DNA of 64,000 nucleotides, from the NCBI GenBank assembly GCA_019916065.1, contig CM034237.1, forward strand, positions 58,228,590-58,292,589, written 5' to 3'. Positions 54,939-64,000 of the stretch are shown here, in pieces; positions within the stretch are counted from its first letter, which is position 1; every line of letters starts with the position of its first letter. The DNA is from Vitellaria paradoxa (taxonomy: Eukaryota; Streptophyta; Magnoliopsida; Ericales; Sapotaceae). Both the position numbers and the translations under genes were made by a program. The notes below the pieces were generated by a model. It saw only the letters and a list, made by a program, of their open reading frames with translations. It was not told the DNA's origin and ran no database searches.

Positions 54939-57630
54939 TCATTCAAATGAAGGTGGGTCCTCCAACTCCCAAGCTTCCACATCGGCCACAAAATTTTCAA
55001 AATACAATTTCAAACGATGGCCATTCACTTGCAAAACTTGCCCATCCATCGGGTTTTCAATCTTAAATGCTCCAAATTCATTCATAGACTTGATAATGTA
55101 AGGTCCAACCCACCTTGACTTCAGCTTCCCAAGAAAAATGTGGAACTTTGAGTCATACAAAAGAACTTTTTGATCTATATGCAACTCTTTTTGCAAAATT
55201 TTCAAATCATGCAACCTCTTCATGGTGATATTGGAGGCCTTTGAGTTCTCATAAGCATCATGCCTAATTTCTTTTAATTCATTCAATTGCAATTTCCTTT
55301 GAATGCCTGACTCATCTATATTCTCATTGAATTGTCTTATGGCCCAGTATGCCTTATGCTCCATCTCCATAGGCAAGTGACAAGCCTTCCCATAAACCAA
55401 CCTATAGGGAGACATACCCAAAATGGTCTTATATGTTGTTCTATATGTCCAAAGTGCATCTATTAACCTCAAAGACCAATCCTTCCTAGTTGGGTTCATA
55501 GTTTTCTCAATTATCCTTTTTATCTCCCTATTGGCTAATTCAGCTTGACCACTAGATTGGGGATGATAGGCTGTTCCCACTTTGTGAACTAGCCCATATT
55601 TTCTCATCAACAAACCTATGGGTCTATTGCAAAAATGTGTCCCTTTGTCACTAATCATTGCCCTTGGCATGCCAAATCAAGAAAACACATTTTCCTTTAA
55701 AAACTTGATCACTACCCGCTGGTCATTTGTTCTAGTGGGAATGGCCTCTACCCATTTAAACACATAATCCACGGCCACCAAAATGTATTCATATCCAAAG
55801 GAATTCAAAAATGGCCCCATAAAGTCCATTCCCCAACAATCAAAGATATCCAAGACATAAATGGGGTGCAAATGCATCATATTTCTCCTAGTTAGGCCTC
55901 CAAGCCTCTGACATCTATCACATGCAAGACAAAAAGCATGAACATCCTTAAACATGGTAGACCAGTACAATCCACATTGTAAGATCTTGGCCATAGTCTT
56001 TTTGGTTGAAAAGTGACCACCACATGCTAAGGTATGACCAAATCTCATCACACCATGAAACTCACTGTCAGGAATACACCTCCTAATGACTTGGTCTGGA
56101 CAGTACTTGACAAGATAAGGCTCATCCCAGAAAAAGAATTTCACATTCCTAAACAATTTCTTCTTATCCAGTAAAGTCCAATGAGAGGGTGTCATGCCTG
56201 AAGCCAAATAGTTTTCCATATCAGCATACCAAGGAACCTGAGAAGACTCAATAGTAGACACAAGAAGTAGCTCCTTATCTGGAAAGGTCTCATTAATGGG
56301 AGGGTCATAAGCTGTTAAGTCCTATTGAGAAAGTCTAGAAACATGATTAGCTGCCACATTTTCTACCCCCCCGGTTTATCCCTAATCTCTAAATCAAACT
56401 CTTGAAGCAATAAAATCCATCTAATCAGCCTAAGCTTGGAGTCTTGTTTGCTGAGAAGGTATTTAAGGGCAGTATGATCTGTGCAGACTATGACATATAA
56501 GCCAATCAAATAAGACCTAAACTTATCTAGTGCATATGTTACTGCCAATAATTCCTTCTCAGTTGTGGTGTAATTCTTTTGGGTGTCACTAAGGGACTTA
56601 CTGGCATAATATAGTATGTAAGGTCTTTTATCTTTCCTTTGGCCCAAGACTGCACCTATGGCATAGTCACTGGCATCACACATCAATTCGAAAGGTAATG
56701 TCCAGTCAGGTGGTTGAATGATAGGGGCTGAGGTGAATGATAAGGGCTGAGATGAGTAGCCCTTTTAACTTTTCAAATACAGCCTGACATTCAAGGGTCC
56801 AGTCAAAAGGTGCATCATGTACTAGAAGGTTACACAATGGTTGGCTTATAGCACTAAAAGATGCAATGAACCTCCTATAAAACCCTGCATGGCTAAGAAA
56901 TGATCTCACATCTTTCACACATCTAGGGGTTGGAAGTTTTTGGATGATTTCTACCATAGCCTTATCTACTTCAATACCCCTAGAAGAAACAACATGGCCT
57001 AAGACAATACTTTGTGTCACCATAAAGTGACATTTCTCCCAATTCAACACTAGATTCTTCTATTCACACCTTGTTAGCACTTTTTCTAGATTCCTCAAAC
57101 ATGCCTCAAAATCACTCTCATACACAGTGAAATCATCCATGAATACCTCGAGAAACTTTTCCACAAAATCATTAAAAATACTCATCATGCACCTATGAAA
57201 TGTGGCCAGTGTATTACACAAACCAAAAGGCATGTGCCGGTAAACAAAGGTATCGAAAAGGCATGTGAAGGTTGTCTTTTCTTGATCTTTAAGGGCTATC
57301 TCGATTTGGTTATAGCCAAAATACCCATCGAGAAAGCAGTAAAATGGTTGTCCCGCGACCCTCTCTAAGACCTGATCAATGAAGGGCAAGGGGAAATGGT
57401 CTTTCTTAGTCACGGCATTTAACTTTCTATAGTCAATGCACATGTGCCACCCTGTCTGAATTCTAGTGGGCACAAGTTCATTGCTCTCATTCTTAACAAC
57501 CGTAACTCCAGACTTTCTTGGAACAACCTAGGTAAGATTCACCCATTGAGAATCAGAAATGGGATATATGATCCCAGCATCCAGGAGCTTCAGGGATTCA
57601 TCTTTAACTACCTCCTTTATGTTAGGCATT
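54939..57630 (-). pseudogene. Athila-like pol: RT, RNase H, integrase
   Basis: From the cut at 57630: RT with KLLDAGIIYPISDSQWV, GWHMCIDYRKLNAVTKKDHF, MPFGLCN and the active-site FMDD (57150 region). RT continues with LNWEKCHFMV and VRSFLSHAGFYRRFI (to 56706). RNase H (56686-56363) has [25 protein letters not shown] and [10 protein letters not shown], the D-E-D residues. Integrase (56261-54939) has an H-C-C zinc finger ([11 protein letters not shown]), then MDFMGP, ISDKGTHF and GQAELANREIK, the D-D-E triad. The order RT-RNase H-integrase is gypsy. Lesions: stops near 57530, 57059 and 55674, a small duplication/frameshift near 56700, and a frameshift at a G-run near 56373. The part upstream of RT is displaced by element B. 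Confidence 0.9.
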
Positions 57631-59628
57631 TGTCGTTCCACAATGTGGATTTACACCCCAAGTGCAAGGTGGTCTGATGTAGCAATTTAAATTTAAATGG
57701 TGAAGTACCGGTCGTACCCCCAAGGAAAGGCGTAGTAAACTCACAATTTTTCTTCTCTTGATTAGTTGGTGTCACACAAAAAAAATTCAAGAAAATTGGT
57801 TTGAGTTGGAAAATAAACCCTACCTAGGCATTTTGTCAAACACCTAAGAAGTGGCACTAAATCTAATTAGAAATTATCAAAGAAAATTTGATTAAACGAA
57901 AGCAACTATAAAAATGACTTGGATCAAACCAATTCAAGTAGTGATTTCTATGGATTTTCAAGGAGAACAATGACTAATTAATTTGGTTAAACATCAAGTT
58001 CACTTGGTTGTTGTTCTAGATCAAACACTTAGAGTGCAATAATCCATATGGATTAGATGAGAGTTCTAGGTGGCAATCCACATACAAAATCCTTAAGATC
58101 GGGCATTAAAATTCCACTAAGCCACTCACATATAATGAACATGAAATATACAATCAATAGTTAATCTAGTAACATCAACTAGTGGTTTCAAAGGATCCAA
58201 ACAAACTAATCATCATTCAATAGATCCAAATGAAATTGATAATTAAAGCACAATTAAGAACAATGATTGAAAGATTTGGTAACAACACTTAATTCATGTA
58301 ATTGAAAACCTAAATCAAACACTTAGAATGCATAACCTATAAAGAGTACATATAAGTTCTATATTAGCAATCCACATACAATTTCTCAAAGAAGTGCATG
58401 ACAATTCTAATTAGCAACTCACATATAATCTATATAAGCTATACAAACAAGCCTAGATCTAGAGTTAACAACTAACAATTTCAATAGATTCAAACATTTT
58501 AATCATCATTCATAAAGAATTTCAAGAAGATGTAAATATTAAAAAGCAAAATACCTTGAAAATCCACATACATCATCTACTATCCTTGATTTGGATCCAA
58601 GTAAGAGAGCTACTCACACATAATGAAAGTGGAAATACATGAAAATGAAACAATTCTATTCAAAAGCTCAAAATTCTGATACAAAAATTCAAAGAAAATG
58701 AAGCTTGATCCACTTTCTCTTTCTAAAACTCTCTCTCTACAAAAGGAAATCTGAAAAACTGAACTATATGTAATTCTCCCCTCTCTAGACGACCTCACTC
58801 GTATATATAGAATATAAAATAAGAAAGTACATATTTGCCCCTTTTCAAAAAGTTGAATTTTAGGATCCTCGCATTGCAGGTTGGTTCGAACATGTGTTTG
58901 AACAAACTGATTGGTTTGAACAAGGGTTCGAACCAAGTTCTGGGACGTAGTCAAATTTCACTCCAGTTGGACCTTGCACAGCCTCTGTTGTTCTAACCAG
59001 TGTTTGAACCAAGGTTGGTTCGAACAAAGGTTCAAACCAAAATTCTGGGACTTAGAAAATTTTCATCTCCTAATGCTTGTCACCTTTCTGTTGATCGAAC
59101 CAAGGTTTAAACAAGGATTGGTTCGAACCAAGGTTTGAACCAAAATTCCATACTTAGAAAAATTTTAAGCTTCTGATGCTTTTCACCTTTCTGTTGATCG
59201 AACCAAGGTTCAAACCACATGTGGTTTGAACAAAGGTTCGAGCCATTTTACCTTAGTCAAATTCTGCACTTGTTGGTCTGCACCAGCTTCTGTTGTTCAA
59301 ACCAAGGTTCAAACAACCTATGGTTTGAACATTGGTTTGAACCATTTTTTCCAACACTTAGCCAAATTCTGTTGCATCTTTCTCTGGTGTGCCTTCTGTG
59401 GTTAGAACATTGGTTTGAACAATAACTGGTTCAAACATGTGTTCGAACCATTTTCTTGATTTCTTCCAATTTAGTCCAACTTCATCCATTTTATTCCCAA
59501 ACACCTGCAAATCACAAAGAATCCTCATGAATGCATTTAAAAGCATTTTCTTATCTTTTTAAAATATAAATCTACCGAACAAACCACAAATTAAGATTAA
59601 TGATTATACTTTTCATAGTACAATCACA
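57631..59628 (-). repeat. 3' LTR of element B (1998 bp)
   Basis: The minus strand starts TGTGATTGTACTATGAAAAG with a hairpin like element A (one G-U pair). It carries about a dozen GGTTCGAAC-type units at 58880-59455, a TATA-like CTATATATAC near 58810, and ends GGAACGACA. It shares U3 sequence with element A's LTR but has a different, longer 3' part. Confidence 0.88.
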
Positions 59629-59639
59629 CCCCCCAACTT
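59629..59639 (-). other. 3' polypurine tract of element B
   Basis: The minus strand reads AAGTTGGGGGG directly before the LTR start, identical in form to element 1. Confidence 0.85.
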
Positions 59640-61943
59640 AAACATTGATAGTCCCTAGCAATGCTCACAATAAACACAAGGGAAAAGATCAAGGATCACA
59701 AATAATAAGTGTAATATGAGAGATTATTAAACTAAGAAAAGAAACAAATTAAGCAAATCCACTTTCGTAGGAAATCACGACTGCACTTAGCACGTATAGC
59801 AAGCCTTTTAAACCCCTAGGTTGCCCCTAGTGGACGAGTGAAGTCTCGTGAGGGTTTGCAGTGATACTACCCACAAACATCTAGTTCGATCTCATGAATG
59901 ATATAATCCAATCAACTAACTCATGGTTCAATTTCAATATCAAACAAGTTACACAATATAGGAATTGCATATATCATCCCAATGCATGTTGAACAAATCC
60001 AAAAAATCACGAGAACTAAAGTATGCCAATTCTTATTATTCATTCAATTTGATCATCAAGCATACCCATGATGTGGCTTCAACTTCAAATCTCACCAAGT
60101 CATCCACTCACAAATGAAGTCCCTCAAGATGGGTTTCTCTCATGGTTCTTGCAAGAATGCAAAGACAAAGAAATGCAATGAACCCAATCGAGACGTGAAT
60201 GAAAGAATTGAAACATAACGAGTGGCATAGCTCCATGAATGGATATCTCAATGCATTATTAAATGAAAACACCACAATAACCCATATGAAATGGATCAAC
60301 GCGTCTATAAGTGTCACTTCCCTAAGGTCCATTAGGACTTCACTAGGTTGTAGCTTGGCCCTTGGGAGTTGGTTAGACAATAACGGATAGGAAATTTCAA
60401 AGTGCATGTCTAGGGATATTTAGAAAGTGCAATAAAACTCAATTCATTCCAACTCCTCCTTTCATACCTTGAATGCCAAACATGAAGTCCTATTGAATTG
60501 TAACTCTTTTACTCTCTTTCTTTTCCATCATGGGACTAAAAACAAATGATACTCAAGAAATACTATGTCTCATACTTTTTTTTTTGTCTTTTTCTTTTTC
60601 TTCTTTTTTTTTTAAAATAAAAATTCTCTTCATTCCTAGCACATTTCTTTCTAATTTAAGTCTTCATCCTCACAACACCCATCTATATTAAACCATGATG
60701 CACTTAACATCCCATGACATGCAAGGGTTGGCTAAAATATATAAATGGGGTTGAAAGGTCATAGATGTGGCTAAAAATTCAAAGAAAATCTCTCAGTTTT
60801 TTTTTTTTTTGGGGCATATGCTTCAACATGGCTCCAAAGGCAATTTAATCAAAAGAAAAGACTAAGGCTCTAAAGATTTGAAAGATGGCCTAACATCACT
60901 CCTTAAGGTCACAACAACTCATAAGATGCATTGATACACTCATACAAGTCAATGTAGTGCCTTGTGTGCATTGAGACCAAAACAAGTAAGTGTGATGAAG
61001 CTATTCAAGGACTAATGAGATGAATAATTGATAGAGCATTAAATATATAACCCTCAAAAACAAAGATAAGGCCCAAAAGCTCACAAAAAGGGTTCAAGTC
61101 TCCACCTATGTCATAGCATACTCAAGTAATTAAATCTTATGAACAACAATCCTTAACACACTCTCATCTAGTGATCTCAAAGGATATGTTCTTAAGGCAT
61201 TAAGAAATTATATACTCAACTTGAATCATGCACCTTATTCAGTATTGAAACCAAATCACTCATTACTCTTATAGAAAAATATCAACATTAAACCAATTAA
61301 GAGAGACGTGTAAGGTCTAACTCATGCTAAGTCAAGTTAATTAAGCTAAAAAAAAAATGCTCAAATTTTGAAAAATTTTGACAATTTTTGCAATAAAAGC
61401 ACAAATCTCATCATACGAACCCTACCCCCCAACCTAAATTGTACATTGTCCTAAATGTAACAACCATAAAACAAATGTGGGTCGGTAGTGTGACAGTGAG
61501 CATGATGAAGAGCATATAACCATAACCGTTGAAGGCACAATTCAATCAACCAAGCATAAGTAGAAGTCAAGCACGCACCCATTTATTTAAACTACTTAAG
61601 GCATCGCCTAATCCACCCCCCAACCTAGATTCTACAGCACTCCCAACACCAAGCATATATAATCATTAAATACCAAAATAGAAGTACGAGATCAAGGAAA
61701 GAAAGAGGAAAAATATTACCTCAAGAGCTTTCTTATTTGAAGGAAAGAAGAACTACAAAAAGAAATTGTTAGAAATAAAAGAAAATAAAATAAAGGAAAA
61801 AAACAAGAAAAAAGTTAGTAAGTAAAAGAAAATGAAAACAAAATAAAATAAGCAAAGAAGTTAAATTCTAAACTAACAAGAAATAGGAAAATAAGAAAAA
61901 TAAAAACCTGCCTACTGTGTACAAGGAAAATGAGACAGAAGGG
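59640..61943 (-). other. Non-coding 3' half of element B internal region
   Basis: No credible ORF. It contains polypurine tracts at about 61612-61625 and 61421-61437, a hairpin at 61443-61458 (ACATTTAGGACAATGT, one mismatch), and A/T-rich runs near 60570-60620 and 60795-60810. The layout matches 2678-4957 of element 1. Confidence 0.7.
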
Positions 61944-63589
61944 TCATCCAACACCTACCCTATCCCAAGCCTTACCAAATGGCTCCATTGACAAAATGTT
62001 CTTTTCGAACCTATGAAAGATTGAAGATGGGTAAGCTCCAGGTGCATGTGACACTGGAGACAATGTGGCCAAGTAGGGTCCATAACACCCTAGATGAGGC
62101 CTACAATGAAGATTAAATGTGAACATGGGATGCTCTAATAAACACTCAACACCAAGAAAGTCAATATAAGCTACCTCCTCAGGATAATCCACTATCCTTA
62201 CCCAAGTGTGATTTTTCTCAGACAAGTCACTCACTAAACCCCAAGTAGGACTCTTAAGTGGGACTAAATCAAGAGATGAGATGTGTGTATTACTCTCACT
62301 CTCACTCTCACTCTCAAGTGTACAAGTGAGTAATATGGGTGAGACTAACTCCATGCAAAACTCTTCAGGCCAAGTGACATTTTTGCTCTTAGAATAAGTC
62401 TTAAGACTTTGAAGAATAGCCTGAGTGATCAAGGTAAGTTGAGCATCATGCTCGGGGGTGGTGATAGGTGAGGAACATGCATTGGTGACAGACTCCACAC
62501 ATACTGGATTAATGTCTTCTGGACTCTCTATGTGAGTGAAGGAAAGTACATGGTCAAGAGAGTCCGAAACAATTGGAGTCGTGGACTCCACTCTCACACT
62601 ATCCCCTAAATCGATGGTCTCCAAAGGTGTATCATCATCATCAAACAAGGACCAATCAACCTTGGATGTGAGTGATGTGGGGTTAGGTTCACCAGTGTAT
62701 GTGGGCTTCAATGTGGTAACCTCGGGCAATGTTTCCTCAACAGCCTCACAATTTACCTCAAGACCCATGATAGGAATGTAATTTGATGAATGATCAAGGT
62801 CGTGGGGATAAGTTTCTAGAAAAACCTTAAGAAGTGTGTTTAAGTCAGATTAAGACTCTATGGTAGACTCTAAAGGTAAGGCATCTGTAAGTGAAGTCTC
62901 CATGAGTGGTGTGAGATGTGAGCATGTGGAGTTAGCATGTGGTATGGTGTCATAAGTGGTGGATGCAATAATATGCTTAAAATCTCCCCTAGGTCTCATG
63001 TTCTCATAAAGGGACTCAAGATAGTGCCATGCCATATCTGGTGTAAGATCCAAAATTTCATCTAGAGTGTGGCGCGTGTCTGGACACAAACCATAAAAGA
63101 AGTAACTCAAGATGCACACCAACTCTAAATAATGGCTTGGGTAGGATTGTAAAATATTGTTGAACCTTTCCCAACATTCACAGAACATCTCACCCTCTTT
63201 TGATAAAAAGATTTTAATTAAAATTGGAGGATGTATGTCTGATGTATACTGAAAAAGTGAAAGTAAAATGCATTCGACAAATCCTCCCAAGACCGAATAG
63301 TTGAATTAATAGCATAGTACCAATCCAAAGCAACCTCATGCAAAGACATAGGGAAAAAATCAAACATCAAAGCTTAATCCAAGCAACCATTAGTTCTATG
63401 CATACAAGCCAACTCAAAGTTTTCAAGATGGACGCGAGGGTCCTCATGCTCATGCCCAAAATATGAAGGTAGCATATGTGTGGTTTCTAGAACAAAGTGT
63501 GTGCCAAAAATTTCTTCTAGATAACCAACATGTGGGTAGGTGGTGTTGGGTGAACCAAATGTACATGCATTGAAATCCATGTTCATCAT
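61944..63589 (-). pseudogene. Gag of element B, broken
   Basis: A relative of the 575-residue Gag at 950-2677. From the ATG at 63589 (after a leader) it reads HMLPSYFGHEHEDPRVHLEN, then a stop (about 63372), then FFPMSLHEVALDWYY and FHFFSIHI in the same frame. A frameshift near 63250 moves to the frame with CWERFNNILQSYPSHYLEL and DLTPDMAWHYLESLYENMRP. A second stop (62848-62850) precedes the acidic C-terminal part (62768-61944), which ends WDRVGVG. Length with lesions is ~548 codons. No zinc knuckle or protease motif seen. An SES repeat (ESESESES, about 62300) reflects a CTCTCA microsatellite. Confidence 0.82.
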
Positions 63590-63814
63590 TAAAATGTAAA
63601 AATTAAAGAAAAGGAATAAAAATAGAAAAACTAAGCTAAATATGCAAACTAAACTAAATGCAATGCAAACTAACTAAATGGCAAGCAAATGCAATATGCT
63701 ACAATGTAAAAATAAAGAAAAACTACTAACTAAGAGAATAGAGATAGGAAAGAATATTCTCAATTGCTTGAGACGATTCAATCCTAGCTCCGAATTGTGC
63801 ACAAACAATTGCTC

Positions 63815-63832
63815 TCCCCGGCAACGGCGCCA
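63815..63832 (-). other. Primer binding site of element B, tRNA-Asp type
   Basis: The minus strand reads TGGCGCCGTTGCCGGGGA, 8 bases from the LTR end at 63841. Confidence 0.92.
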
Positions 63833-63840
63833 AAATTGCT

Positions 63841-64000
63841 TGTCATTCCACAATGTGGATTTACACCCCAAGTGCAAGGTGGTCTGATGTAGCAATTTAA
63901 ATTTAAATGGTGAAGTACCGGTCGTACCCCCAGGGAGAGGCGTAGTAAACTCACAATTCTTCTTCTCTTGATTAGATGGTGTCACACAAAAAAAATTCAA
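63841..64000 (-). repeat. 5' LTR of element B (end only)
   Basis: Direct repeat of 57631-57790 with a few substitutions and indels. It is cut by the window edge. Confidence 0.9.

Larger units (their letters stand above)
49150..57630 (-). mobile_element. Athila-like Ty3/gypsy element A (3' part), with pol and env-position ORF
   Basis: Read on the minus strand: RT (from 57630), RNase H, integrase, a conserved hairpin/polypurine block, a promoter-like array, an env-position ORF, a ~1.65-kb non-coding stretch, a polypurine tract and the 3' LTR (50710-49150). Its 5' half is displaced beyond the window by element B, inserted within the RT at 57631. It is itself inserted in the CACTA transposon; TCCAA (49145-49149) is the expected half target duplication. 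Most visible lesions are stop substitutions, so it decayed after insertion. Confidence 0.85.
57631..64000 (-). mobile_element. TR-GAG-type non-autonomous LTR retrotransposon, element B
   Basis: On the minus strand: 5' LTR (from beyond the window to 63841), tRNA-Asp primer site, a broken gag, a long non-coding region with three polypurine tracts, and the 3' LTR (59628-57631). The two LTRs match over the visible 160 bases with a handful of differences. No pol. Structure and gag are those of element 1, but its LTR is related to that of element A. It is inserted in element A's RT; GCATT (57626-57630) is the expected half target duplication. Confidence 0.88.

Noticed and set aside
50105..59455. 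GGTTCGAACC units as tRNA gene B-boxes
   Set aside because: No A-box, acceptor stem or anticodon arm accompanies any unit. The units occur in both orientations in LTR arrays.

Overview
The window is nuclear DNA of a flowering plant, most likely a eudicot. It holds LTR retrotransposons primed by plant tRNA-Asp or initiator tRNA-Met, an En/Spm (CACTA) transposon, a plant NLR resistance-gene relic, a DUF4220/DUF594 membrane-protein gene and a plant B-box gene relic. Most of it is nested mobile DNA. I see no tRNA or rRNA gene, no CRISPR array and nothing bacterial.

Layout, left to right. (1) 1-6548: a nearly complete, very young LTR element that encodes only Gag (TR-GAG type, Athila-related). It sits inside (2) 6549-8580, the 5' end of an Athila-like element on the minus strand. 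(3) 8581-11340: worn gypsy-type debris. (4) 11359-18089: a minus-strand NLR pseudogene of RPP13-like-protein-4 type with a proline/acidic repeat tail. It is split by a solo LTR (11540-13505, TSD GTTCT) and a compact non-autonomous LTR element (13805-15776, TSD TGTCT). (5) 18090-24495: AT-rich intergenic DNA with a 127-bp tandem repeat and a B-box (BBX) gene fragment. (6) 24496-33265: a DUF4220/DUF594 gene carrying a 6.5-kb Ty1/copia element in its coding sequence. The target-site duplication creates GT and AG at identical offsets, so splicing would remove the element and rejoin the frame exactly. (7) 33954-34738: a hAT-like non-autonomous element. (8) 35240-38640: a decayed Tat-like gypsy element. 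(9) 38641-41882: AT-rich DNA with tandem duplications, a CA microsatellite and a SINE-like insertion. (10) 41883-49149: the left part of a decayed CACTA transposon. It is interrupted at 49150 by (11) a minus-strand Athila-like element with pol and an env-position ORF, itself interrupted at 57631 by (12) a second TR-GAG element running off the right edge.

The most notable observations are: the retrotransposon that may act as a perfectly placed intron in the DUF4220 gene; a hairpin at the first bases of every Athila-type LTR whose stem changes on both sides between families; arrays of GGTYNNNACC decamers just upstream of the LTR TATA boxes; and a matching array-plus-TATA block between pol and the env-position ORF of the 49-57 kb element, which looks like an internal promoter. 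All functional statements are inferred from sequence. No database search or alignment was run.
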